From NCBI RefSeq assembly GCF_050908995.1, contig NC_135123.1, positions 11,780,001 through 11,844,000 on the forward strand: a DNA stretch of 64,000 bases, read 5' to 3'. The DNA comes from Andrena cerasifolii (taxonomy: Eukaryota; Arthropoda; Insecta; Hymenoptera; Andrenidae). Shown here piece after piece: positions 1 through 12,100 of this stretch (position 1 is the first letter of the stretch; each line of letters starts with the position of its first letter). The notes below the pieces were generated by a model, which was given only the letters and a program-made list of their open reading frames with translations, was not told the DNA's origin and did no database searches. A program made the position numbers and the translations under genes.

Positions 1-1250
1 TTATTTTCCAAATAGCTCCACGCGATACGCGCAGGCAGAAATGAATGGATTATCCCGAAGTACGCAAACATTGTAAATATCTCGCCCCAAATGGTTGTGC
101 CGATAAACACGTAGCATCGGTGCGCCCCAGTTATTTGCTTCTCACTTTATTTAAACATTCTTTCCTCGTTAAACGGCCATCGATACTAGCGCCGATTTGA
201 ACCTGCTCGTTCGACCATTTGCAACGTGTAAAAACAACGAGTCCGTGCCCAGAGCATCGTGTGTACCCATTAGCGGTTCGCTGACACTTCATGCCATTTG
301 TGAATGAAGTATATCCGCGATATTCTGGGCCAATGCGCAGCGGCTGCAGCTCTTTCACTTGCGTTCGAGCAAGTCCGGCGGCGAGCGTGGAAATTTTGCG
401 AAAAAATCTCCGGCCGCGTCAGAGGTACGATGGACGACGATTTCGCTGATATTCGAAGGTCCTGCCGCTGGATGACAGGCTTTCAAGAGCGTCTCGCTCC
501 GAATGAAAAGCGGAATACTTAAAAATAAAGAATTTGGAGGGCACCGATTGTCGATGCAAGAACGGTATTGACGAATTTGTCATTCCCGTTCAATGGCGGG
601 CCGCTTCCTCCACGCCGATCCTGACGCTGACAGCTCTTTACTGCGTCTCGCGGATTCGCCCTCGAATCCTTGCTTATTTTTCCTTTCATCAGAACGATCC
701 GCTTCTTCTATGCCTCCCGCTGAATTCTTTCTGCTTCATAAACCGCTTAATCGACATCGATACGCGCAACGTGTCGAGGTCTCTGTTTCATCGGGGTCAC
801 GTACTATCCCCGCGTATATGCTACCGGTCAAGAATTAACGCGCAGCGCCAGATAGAATACGGACAGTTTATTCCATTTTTTACTTTAACGTAGCACGCAA
901 CTGTCAAGACTGTCCACAACCGAGGTGATTGTATATATGAATGAGTGGCACTCAATTAGTGGCGCAGTCAGGATTTAATCTTGGGGGAGCTGAGTCGAAG
1001 GGATGAAAATATTTTCAATGCAAATTCTATAAAATTCATTAAGGGGGTATTCTGATGTAGCGCGCGAGTTTCGGGACCATTTTTCAGAATTTTTTATGGG
1101 CAATGAAAGTAAGTGTACTGCGCAAAGTTTTGTCCTAAAATCTTAATCGTCCTTTTAACTATATTTACAATTTTTTTTTCATCGTGAAAAAAATAGTATG
1201 ACAGGTCTATATGAAGATATGAAGAGTTTGCGTTTTGCCACGTGGCTGCC
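1..1250. other. Non-coding stretch, no gene recognised
   Basis: I see no gene here. Several short open frames exist on both strands, but none has a domain motif, a signal peptide with a splice donor, or a compositional signature of coding sequence. The last 200 bases are AT-rich and lead into a long inverted repeat. Confidence 0.6.
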
Positions 1251-1547
1251 ATGATTCTGTCCTTCGTAGGCATCTGAAACAAATGATTGATGAAAAATTG
1301 GATCCAGAAAGAATCTGGCTACCGTCTGAATCGAGATTATTCATTGCAATTAATTTTTCACTAAATGGCGCCATGTTGAACAGACAAGTTTGTTTTTTTT
1401 TCTGGCGGACTTTTCTGATCAGCATGGCGCCATTTTGTGAAAAATTAATTTCAATGTGTAATCCCCATTCAGACGGTAGCCATATTCTTACTGACTTAAA
1501 TTTTTTATTAATCATTTGTTTCAGATGCCTGCGAAGGGTATGATCAT
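1251..1547. repeat. Long inverted repeat (hairpin or MITE-like element)
   Basis: The left arm (about 1251-1390) is the imperfect reverse complement of the right arm (about 1405-1547), with roughly 85% identity by eye and a short spacer containing a T-run. Paired landmarks are GGCATCTGAAACAAATGATT near 1269 against its complement near 1510-1532, GGCTACCGTCTGAAT, and AATTAATTTTTCA followed by AAATGGCGCCATG. The arms begin and end at ATGATYMT..CCTTCG. Open frames on both strands across this segment (shared peptide IWLPSE) are a by-product of the palindrome. No target duplication could be assigned, so the exact element ends and its superfamily are unknown. A foldback or MITE-type non-autonomous DNA element is the most likely identity. 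Confidence 0.8.
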
Positions 1548-2152
1548 TCTTTTTAAAAAGCTCTTGAATTCAGTCGTGGCTACAGTAATCTTATTATTTT
1601 TTCTTTGGGGAGCCAGGGCCCCTTACCTACACCCACCCCCTCTGGGTGCGTCGCTGCACTCGATTCCAACTTATCAATCATTACAGCTTCTATCACGACC
1701 CACTGGCGTATTATTTAAATGAATTCATATTCTACACTCGCCTACCTACCCCCTTACATATATAATTTAATATACAATAGAATATCGCGAACAGCATGCC
1801 GGAAACTACTCACTCCCAAGTAGGAACCAGCCGCGAAGATATAAAGTAGATTTAGAATAGACACTCCTCTAGCCAGAGGAAACGACAACGAAGTTTCCTG
1901 CTTGACATTTAAGCTTTGACCATTGGTGATGCTCCGCGGTAAAGTATGACCTCCGTTAAAGGCTATTTATTTCCAATACCCGCGTTGGCTCTTCTTTACA
2001 CTTCCCGAGATGATATTCGCGCGCGTGAATTGATGTACGGTAAAGGTTACGAATGGTCGAACCGGAGAAGACGATCGGCATGCCTGATATTTTACTTTAG
2101 CCCTGCCTCCGTTTATCTTTGTTAGCGGAGCCTTATCATGAAGCATTGGCAC
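1548..2152. other. Non-coding stretch
   Basis: No gene or clear repeat is seen between the hairpin and the AG microsatellite. A C-rich patch near 1620-1655 is the only compositional feature. Confidence 0.55.
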
Positions 2153-2178
2153 AGAGAGAGAGAGAGAGAGAGAGAGAG
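2153..2178 (+). repeat. (AG)13 microsatellite
   Basis: Thirteen uninterrupted AG dinucleotides. It is a simple repeat and potentially length-polymorphic. Confidence 0.97.
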
Positions 2179-2462
2179 GAACGCAATAGCATCGAGCCGT
2201 TATAGAAATCCTTTCTACGCAGAATGCCCCGGTCAATAAATATACGCACGCCTTTCATTTGCATTGTATTAACCCCCCCGATTGACGTCAACGCCATTCT
2301 CCCCTCTTTGCCAAATAGTCGTCCTAAGCGTACATTGTTTTACGATTCCTGCATGTCGGCCGCCGAAACTAACAAACATACAAACACACAAGCAGACGAT
2401 CCAAGCTGAATAAAATCGTTTACAAAACAAAAGGGATCCAGCGTGCAAGAAGAAGCCCGAAG

Positions 2463-2475
2463 AATCTCTGCTTAT
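2463..2475 (+). repeat. Target-site duplication, 5' copy, of the LINE fragment
   Basis: The 13-mer AATCTCTGCTTAT occurs here and again at 3124-3136, immediately after the poly(A) tail of the retrotransposon fragment. Sequence on the outer sides of the two copies differs, as expected for a duplicated insertion site. Confidence 0.88.
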
Positions 2476-3081
2476 ATTACAATAACGAAAATAGGCACAT
2501 CCAATTTTTCTGGATCCCGTCACATATTGGCATACAAGGAAATGAAACGGCGGACACACTAGCTAAAGAAGCTACCAAGGGGCAGGTATCTGAGCCTTTA
2601 ACCATTCCCTTTACAGACTATAATTGAAACATTTAAGAGAAGTGCGAAAGAGCAAACCAATCTTATGATTAAAGAACAATTTTTAACAAAAGGAAAAATA
2701 TACTTCGGAACTTGCTACAGTGAAAGTGCCAAACCGTGGTTTGCATATGAATATCTAAATCGGCGTCGAATAGTAACAATCAACCGCTGCAGATGCAATC
2801 ACTACAATCTGTCGGCATCATTGGCAAGGGTAGGGATCGTCAAAGATCCAAAATGTTCGTGTGGCAATTACGATCAGGACTTAAATCACGTGATATCCCA
2901 ATGCCCGTTATATGATGCTGAGAGAGTGGAACTGATTGCTAACTTACGACGAATACGACGAATGATAATTGCTAAACCGAACATACGAGCTTGTAAATAC
3001 TTACGTAACTATTTGGAAAAATGTAAATTACATGTACGAATCTGCTGCTCATTATGTATAAATCTCTGTACAGCTAAATAA
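2476..3081 (+). pseudogene. LINE ORF2 3' remnant: RNase H end plus C-terminal CCHC region, frameshifted
   Basis: The upstream part reads WIPSHIGIQGNETAD in the frame of position 2499. This is the conserved RNase H end, and its final Asp belongs to the catalytic acidic set. That frame hits TGA at 2625-2627, while the continuation lies one frame over from about 2620, so a single-base shift broke the gene. The second part (2665-3081 from its first Met, 138 residues, ending TAA) contains a CSCG...D..H....CP motif at residues about 69-86, the metal-binding-like C-terminal motif seen after RNase H in LINE polyproteins. Reverse transcriptase and endonuclease domains are absent. In-frame codons before 2476 belong to the flanking DNA, because the target duplication ends there. 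Confidence 0.88.
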
Positions 3082-3123
3082 GCCTTAAGGCTTATTATGC
3101 TTCAATAAAAAAAATATAAAAAA
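2476..3123 (+). mobile_element. 5'-truncated non-LTR retrotransposon (LINE) with poly(A) tail
   Basis: This 648-bp insertion keeps only the 3' end of a LINE second open reading frame: the tail of the RNase H domain, the C-terminal cysteine/histidine region, a short 3' untranslated region and an A-rich tail (about 3106-3125, interrupted by one T). A 13-bp direct repeat brackets it, the hallmark of target-primed reverse transcription with 5' truncation. RNase H after the reverse transcriptase is typical of I-, LOA- and R1-type groups; the clade cannot be fixed from this fragment. It is a dead copy. Confidence 0.9.
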
Positions 3124-3136
3124 AATCTCTGCTTAT
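3124..3136 (+). repeat. Target-site duplication, 3' copy, of the LINE fragment
   Basis: Second exact copy of AATCTCTGCTTAT, directly following the A-rich tail. It fixes the 3' end of the insertion. Confidence 0.88.
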
Positions 3137-6100
3137 TAGTCCTCCTGCAATAAAGTAACCATTCACCTCTCTGTCGCCCCGCGGATACAAAACTCGCGCC
3201 CCAGCACTGGTCTCCCTCGATGGGGCCATTTTATTTCCAAGGGAATTCCACCCACCGGTCACGGCGCTGGACGCAACATACGTTTAAGGTAAACGTCACC
3301 AGTGCAACGAATAAACAATCGCGCTGTCGGTGATCAGCGAGAATCAACTTGTCGTTAATGAAATCAATTGTCGCCAATGCCTGCGCGGCGTTCCCGTTCC
3401 GTGGGCATCGATGTTTCAACGACCCTCGAAACAATGAAGTATATTTTAGCGAAATTAAACACACAACGGTCGCTGGCGGAATCAGCTCATTGTTCGACGA
3501 GGGGGTTCGTTAGCAAACACGTAGTGTCGATATTTCTGAAACAAATCAAGAGGGGGTGGTGGCGGTGGGCTCGCGTCGCGCGTCCTGTTACCAACTTTCC
3601 GGTTGTTGTGCACTTCGCGAAAGTTTTCCCCTCGGAGTCGGTCGTTCCGAACTTTCAGGGCGTTTGAAATATTTCCTGGATTTCGGCTGGCTCCTTCGTT
3701 CTTCCCCCCCGCGAACGTTGGCGATTCAAACCGCGTCGGGGGTGAAGCGAAGAAGAAGAAGAAGAAGAAAAAAACGAGTAGCGCGGTAGGAAGACAGGGC
3801 TAAAGCGCCTCCTCGTTCGGAAATCCTGCGCTTCAAAGGCTTCGAATCGCTTGGCAAATCTTACGGCAAAGATTCGAACGACCGATCCCTCGAATGTGCA
3901 CGGCCGGCAACGTACACCGGAGCTGCGGTATTATCGATTCCCAGGCGTTACCGGACCATGTTGTTAATCGTTTCGGCAAACTGATACGTTTAACCGCAAA
4001 GCCATCGTAAACGTTCGCATTAAGTGTGCGGCAGTGGGCGACCTGTTCAAATTTAGTCGAGGATGCAGTCTTTACGGACGCACTGGGCAGGATTCGAGTG
4101 GCTGCTGTTAATTTGCAAAGCTCGTGATATGGATAAGGGCGGGGAGGGTTAAAGGATACGTCCTTGCGGAGCTGTACAGGCAAAAGGATGTCAACTGACC
4201 GCTCCGGGACAGCTTTCTAAGTATAAGTTATACCAGACACGACTTCTACTTTTACGTTCTACCGAGGGACAATGATGCTTCGTGAGAGGTGAGTCGTGGG
4301 GGTTTTGGAGGTGAAAGAAAGAATTGGGGCAGACTTTCCAATTGAATTTCGAGTTAGCATCGACTCAGAGCTTTCGTAGCTGTCGTAGAATGTTAATTAT
4401 TTGAAATGTTGTACATGGACAGTTAAATGGAAGACAGTCTGTAGTCGATATGTCTCCAGAAAGATGGTTTGGTGTAATAATAACGAAGCGAGTTGGACGA
4501 TCCCCATTTCTGCGTGGAATCAGATATTATTCGACGCCAGATAAACTGGAATATTGCAAAATTTTGTCAATAAACGACCTTACGAATGATACTTTCCATG
4601 CTCGACGAATGTAATTTGTAGAAGCAGGATTTCACGTTGCGAACACACACGTCGATACACATGAAGATTAATATGTATTTTCAATATAATGATATTCTCC
4701 GTGGGATTTCGTACGTGGAATACAAAATTTAATCGCCAATACGCGCGATCAAAGCAAAAAAAGCGCACGCAAACACGAAGCGTTCGGTCGCGCAATTTCT
4801 AGAAACGAGAAATCAATATTCTGATGCTTCTTAAATTATATAGGTACCCGCGCTTCAGTTTCACATTTGCCTGCCCGGTAAATCAGCTTCTGCATATTTT
4901 GAAATTAAATTACGACCTTTATTGTGTAATATCCAATAGTCGATTTCCTGACATTAATTGAAGTTAAACATAACTGTGTTTATTCGATTCTTCGACAGAT
5001 GACCCAGAATGATTTCCTTCCGAGCTTTAACTGGAATTCTGCATGGCAGTGTCGAACTGGCTTCTGAATAAATTATAGAATGACAAGTTCTACTTTAGGA
5101 CCTTTTACGTTTGCACGAAGACATTGCTTCGTATCGCGCCTAAGGCATCGTGTTTGTGAAGAAATAGAATACTTCATGCTTACGTATTACTGGAAAACAA
5201 AATTAGTACCTCGATCTATGAAGATTATTGTTAATGATTGAACGAACGAATTACGTTGTTGTGAATAAGTAGATTGCATGGAAATAGAAAAGAAAAGGGT
5301 GTCGGTGTATCAGAAATACGTTGCTACGAGTTTATTCGCAATGCTCGTGATAGAGAATAATTACGTTTGATTAATATTGAGAGTAAAGTCGGAGATAGCG
5401 GCCGAGCAACGCAATCTAAGCAAAATTACTGTTGGTCAGTGGAAAACCTTCGACATCGCGAAACAGAGCACGAACCAATATCGTGGCAACAGTAATAAAA
5501 TAGCCGTGCTGTAACGTGGGTAATATATCGCCTTACTATTGGAAACTACTAAAAATACAAATCATAATCGATCACCGAGGAATCAATATAAACTCCACGA
5601 CAACGTACACCTTCAACCCCTTTTGCTTTTTATACTTCTCGATGCATGTCAGGGATTGCTATGAAAGAATGCAGGATTATTCGTATCTCTAATTAAATGT
5701 CACGCGTATGATGATAAGTTGCAGTTGACCAGAACAGAGAAAAGACTTTCTAATTAAACGCCTTAAATAAAAAATTAATGATGTTGAATGTGTAATTGAT
5801 TTCCATTTTAAATATGTCATTCTCATAAGGCTTGATAATCCTTCTTGCACGCACACGAAACTGCGATACCCTTAAATGCATCGTAGGGTAAACGCATACC
5901 AGTAAATGACCATTAAGAAAGAAAAAAGAAATGTCAATTATAAATTTAAACATTTTTATATGTTTATAAATGGAGTGTAGTTGCACTTTTAATATCCTAT
6001 ATTTTTTGTTACGTGTATTAAGCAAACATTAATAAGTACAATTCTTGTTAAAAGTATGCGGTCATTTATTGGGCTTCTACACGTTTTGCATTTTATAATT

Positions 6101-9100
6101 TTTTTTTTTAAATTACGATAAGAATACGTAATTATTTTTTTTAGAAATTTAAAAAAAAATAATTTAAATGCAATTTCAACAGTTGTTTTGTTGTTACACA
6201 TAAATATATTCAAGTATTAATCTCAAAGGTCCGTAGATTCAACAATTCGGTCATTCACTCATAGTGGGTTTACCCTAGAACAGAGATTGTGCTACTATTC
6301 GTTCTAATTTGTATCGCAAACGATTATCGTTTCGATCAGAAGTTCGTGAAAGGGGTAGAAGCTCCGAGGTACGTCATATCCGGTAAATAACACACTCCTG
6401 AGCCACAAATAAGGTTTCCCCAGGCAATAACGATCCTCGATACCCGCAACGGTGAATTACCCCGAGCGAGATTCGCATTAAAACAGTGAATCACACCTGA
6501 ATAAAGCTTTTCAACCAATGTTATCGAGCCAAACGATTGTCTGCCATTGGGTATCCAGCGATTCCTCTATTGATCTCTTTGGATACCAGCGAAGACTTGG
6601 AAAAATTTATCCTTGAATATTTCGCAATTAAACAGGATCCGCTACGTTCCTTAAACTTTTGCAAATAAACTTTTGGCACTCGATTAATCGATTTCCAACA
6701 TTATCACTACGCAAGCCTGCCGTCGTTTAAAAGTCCCTACGAACTGCATTAAAAATTCTAATATTTTCACTAAGAATAGCACACCGTTGACTTTTGACGC
6801 GAAACCGCTACGTCTGCTGTGTTACAATTAACTGGCGTTTACAGACCAATAAACACAGACCACATCATTATCTAGACGTTACAATTAGCCGAATGCACGA
6901 GTACGCGTAGACAGGCGTCCTGAAAGTGATACTTTCCCGTGTATGGTCAGACTGAATTCGCAGCGTATCGCACAGTCTCGCAGCAATGACCAAACTTCCG
7001 TAAGTTGTATCGTTCAACCGAGACAGGTGAATTCGATGCCTGCGTGCTGCAGCACGAATTAAAATTAACGCTTAAACTTGGAGGTAAGGCGGCAGCATAA
7101 ATTTGTAGTTCCGTGTAAAGTGAATAGACGAAACGTCATTTGGGATTGTTAAAATCGTCCCTGTTCTGCAATCGTCAGGTATTCCGTACGAGAATTTAAT
7201 ACACGTCGCAGAAGTAAACGTGGACGATACGATTTTCTACAAAGCACACAACATAAGACACGGAAATGCTCGCATAGAGACGTAACATGATTTAGAAGGA
7301 ACCGTTCAATAAATAGTTGGATACTTTATTTCCTTCCCTCTGGGGTAAGTGCATCGGGTTCCTTTGAAACGAAACTATATTTCCTCGACGAAGCTACGAG
7401 ACAATACAGAGACGCGAGCAACCTTTAACAACATTTACGTTCAAGTATTTCTCCTTGGCTTGTTGTTTCGCGAAAACAAAAACGCGGCATGTCGAAGGGA
7501 TTCGTGGTAGTAGAGAATCGAGGTCTCCGTTTTAAAGGCAAACAGCCCGAGGTTGTTACATAGTGTGATACTTGATTGAAACCATGTTAAATCTTTACTT
7601 CTTGCGCCACTTCTCGCAGACATTTAAATAACATTCGAACTTTTCAACTGCGTTCTGCTCAACAAAATACGAAATAGAAGAAGTGGAAGTGGTTTATCCC
7701 TCTTGCAAAATATTCCACTTGTAAAAACAGCTGGCGAATGCTGTTCGAATAAATACAAAACTTAGTATAGATAAAAAAAAGAACATCCTCGATACCGCCA
7801 TAAACTTTGATGCAACCAAGCAGCACGATAATATTACCTGCGAGATACTGCATTCGTGGAAACACTTTGATCCGACGAAGACAAGGATTAATTCCATTCC
7901 CGTCGCAGAAATGACAGAAACAATAACGAGAGTACTCGTACTATTTACGATTGAACATCCCCTAGAGATTGCGCACCCTAATTTCCATTTAAGCCCTTAT
8001 TTTTCTGTCTGTTACGTTACAGTTATTTCGTGCCACCTATCTTATCCCAATCCCCGCGACGTATCCTTCCTGTTGCGTGTCAGGTTATCATGTTCCTGGC
8101 CTCTAGAAAATCCGAGATTGCCATGCTGACAGAGGCCTCCACCCGATTATCCAGCTACGTTGCCAGCGATCACGACAGCAACTTTGCACGGAGCGCTAGC
8201 GGCGAGCAACGCTCGCGATTTCATCTAGCCCTATTTTCGAACAGAACTGTGCCAGCGAGTAGGTACGATGGGACATCAGAAAGTTTTATCAACGACTACG
8301 TTGTCACGATGTGCCGGCTCGACGTCATTAATGCGAATCGACACGATGCTCCTTTCACCTTTTGTACGTTCAGCAAAATTGATTCACCAAACTATCCAGC
8401 ACTTCATTAGTAGTCGCGGCTCTAAAATTGTTGTTTAATGACTGGCCCAGGTAATGTGCGCTTTTGGTTAATTAACGGTCTGGCTATCGAAAGTGTACAC
8501 CACTGTCCATGTGTTTGGCATCGAGCAATCACTTGCTAGAGTAATCACAATTGAATTCTGTCTGTTTGAAGAAATTAAGCGTTTCGGGAGTTTTCCAAAA
8601 AAAAATTTAGCTAGTCCGGCTACAGTGGAACCCCAAGTGCAGCGGCGCCTTCTTCTAATTTCTTGTCTTGCCAGCTCCGGGGAGGATAGCTGTGGCACAT
8701 TTAGCTTTCAGAATCACCCTGAGTAAGTCACCATTGTGGGCGTTTCATTTCGCGAGCAACGCTTCCATTTGCACGCACATTTGTTCGTCGAATATTTTCC
8801 TCGGCGACGGGGGCTGGCGGTTCAATGAACTTTGTTGTTACAGGCTGCGTCAAATCGTTCCAGCAATCCTGTTTACGCTCGATTCATCCGCGCTGTCTAT
8901 GAAATGCTCGATTCGTCGGCCAACTCCGGCGATGTTTAAAGTTCCGGCGCGAAACTTTTGAAGCTACTTCACCGTGTACCTTTGTTTGAACTGGCTTGAT
9001 TTAATTTCCGTGGTACCACGTCACGCGAGGTCGGTTACAACGGCGTAACTGCGAACTTGCAATGCTCGTCGCTAACTTTTCTAACAGCGCTTTAATGTTG

Positions 9101-12100
9101 ATAATGTGCGTGTCACTTTGCCTCGTGATTTTTCATAATGAATTCGTAGCTACACCCATCGCCGCAGACGTGATTCGATAACATTTCTTACGAAGGTAGT
9201 GGCGCTCGTCATGCTGGACACATCGAATTCCACGCCAACGATGTAATATTCGTCACTTTATATGCAACGCGAAGCTAGAATCCACTTATTAACGATCGCT
9301 GGTATTCGGAATTAAACGACACGCCTGCTAAAGTTGTACGTGGAAACGAAGGGTCCTCAGCTTTCTTCAAAGTGCTTGAATGTGATATGCTCTTCATCGA
9401 AATTCCCGAATTTACTGTTGCGAAGCAACGGCCGAGACGGAACGCGATTTTTCAGCGTGCAAAGTCTCGCCAGAAGCTGATCCTCCCCATTCCTGTTCTG
9501 ATGATGAAAACGATCGCGGTATCGTCGCCGTGGCTCTGAAAATTCCTGTCGACAGCGGCGAAAGATGGCCGAATGTTTGCAATATTTTAGCCCGCGTTAT
9601 TTCTTCGCTCCGGCTGGCATATAATAAATCATTCACGGTGATAAATCATCCCCGTGTGTCGAATTACGAAAACGAATAATTACGGGTGGACGTTTGGTCA
9701 AGTGGATCGACCGAATTTTTGCCCCATCGCGCCCGCGTCCTGTGAAATACACCGTATAAACGCAACGACGCGAGAGAATCTTTTTAAAGTGAACTAATCA
9801 ATCAAATCGATCTTTAAAGTTCAGTGAACAACGCGGCAAACGGTGAAAGAGCGAGCAGTTTTTACTGAACTATGGTATTCCGTGCTGCGGTATAATTAAA
9901 AAACGAAGAAGAACGATTCGAATATTTAAAATCGAGGCTGCGATTTTTTGCTTCCCTGCACCGCGATGCAGCGAATCGATTCGCGTCTCGCTGACAGTTG
10001 TCTGATGCGTAGCAATCCGGTTGCTGTAATTACTTTAAAGTAAAAAGCAAGCGAAAGCAGCGCGTGCCCGATGCATCCTGACTGATCCTTTAGCTTGTTT
10101 GTTATCAGAGGTAGAGGTGTATTACTACTTCTGTGACTTTTGTCTTTATAAACACTGTATTACATAAAGTACAAGATAATCCATGTTAATGATCGATGGA
10201 ATGCAACAAGTTTCAAGTGTAGAGAAATAAAAATTGAATTACTACTATGGTTAGTTTAGAGCGAGGATTTATTTCAAATTTCAAGTGACTCTATCTTCCA
10301 GTTTCACCTTAATTGTCGAGGAAAGTACCTACGAATATTTTGCTCTGTTTTAAAACAGTTGGCAATCATCGTATTAATATGAGACTTGCATAGTGAATAA
10401 TTTTAATTATTCAACAGGATTAAAATTAAGGCGAACGAATGACTGTAAATCTACCAACGAGCAAAGAGCCATTATTAGATCGTCTCACATAGTATGGGAG
10501 CAAGGATATTTGGTTTAAAATGGTCTTGTTAGACTTAATCAAATTTCATTTATATTTTATGTAGCCACGACCCTTTAAATCCTGCTCTAATTAACTTGGT
10601 GAAGCCGTGCCATCGATTCTCCGATACGGTCCCTGCATTAAGGTTATTGCGATCCGTTCTTTTCGTGTACGTGGAATTAAAAACTGGTCGTGACATCGAT
10701 AGTTAATAAACTTCACTTAAAACTGCAAAATCAGTTGGTCGTGTTAGAATACCATTCGTTAAATTTGGTATCAATTATGTATTAGCTTGGTAGTTTTTTT
10801 TTTTAAATAATGTACAATGTTTGCTACCTTTATCATTTTATTACGCACTCCATTAAGTCCTATTATAAACTCTTCTTCGAGCAATTTACTTATTGTCAAA
10901 AATGTGCAACTTAAAATGAGATCCATTGAACATATCATTAAAATAAATATCAGGTAATAAACATAGGTATTAGTCCACTAGTATTCTCTAGGCCATGCTC
11001 TGCCATTTTTCTTAGGAAATCGATCCAGACTGTACCTAATCGATATAAAAGATCGTGTGTTTTACAATAGATAAACAGCAAGAACAGAGTGGTCAATAAA
11101 TTATTGATTATCAATTATTGCACGTATGGCTGCAGCATGAGTCGCGATACTTTAAAAAAAAAGTTTGCAGAATCTTATTGCTATAATGAATATTTTAATT
11201 CAAGATAAACCACAGTTCTAACAACAACTTTCGTATGCGACATTTTACAGAGACACGCCAGTAGCCCTCGTGTATCAGAAATTAATTAATTACGCGCTGA
11301 GGAGCTTATGAACTTCTTAATTAGCGGCGATTACCGAGATAGTGAGCTGGTAATAATGTTCAATAAAAATGCTGAACGCTTTACCGCGAATTATAGGTTG
11401 GCGGATTAAGCTTCAATTAGCTCGAAAATTAGCAAATTACCGGAATGCGCAAAAGCGACGCGCTAATTATACCAGGAAATTACGAGAATATATTTCCCCG
11501 TTAAAAACACACGAAAGGCGAATTATTTGCAATCAGGGGAAATAAACGATTTACTCATGTTTTGTGAGCATTCATTGATATAAACGGTGAAAGAATTCTG
11601 CGAAACAATACGGCGCCATTAAACTTTTAATTGCAGCTATCAATTATTTTAACCTAATGAATTGTTACTGACAAATAGTCGACATCCCGCAGCTGACAGG
11701 AATGCAGTGCGGCTACATGAAACATCGAACCGAAGGGAGGCGAGATTAAAACGTCTCTGTCGTCCACCCTATGACCAGAAAAATTCTTATCATTTATTCC
11801 GCGCGGATAGTCAAGTTACTTTGTTGACGAAGCCAGCTAAGGGACGATGTTTAGCATCTGCAAGACACTAGGGACTACACTCGAGAGCCCTGCAGATCCA
11901 AATGCCGCAAGAATAGTAATTTTGCCAGTAACTCAAAAGTTTCTTCCTACCAACCCGCACCTTTTGTCTAGCATGACTGTGTTTTTCCTCCTTTCTTTTA
12001 CGTGAACAGAATTATCTATTCTTTCTGGCTCGCTGTCCCTGTACTGATACATTTCACCGATCCCGTTAATAAACCACTTGGTGGCCGGAGGGAACGAAAA

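Noticed and set aside
1235..1543. Two open frames of 102 codons on opposite strands sharing IWLPSE
   Set aside because: Both are consequences of the inverted repeat; there is no independent evidence of coding.
2403..2475. In-frame extension of the RNase H peptide upstream of 2476
   Set aside because: The frame stays open, but the 13-bp target duplication shows the insertion begins after 2475, so these codons are flanking host DNA.
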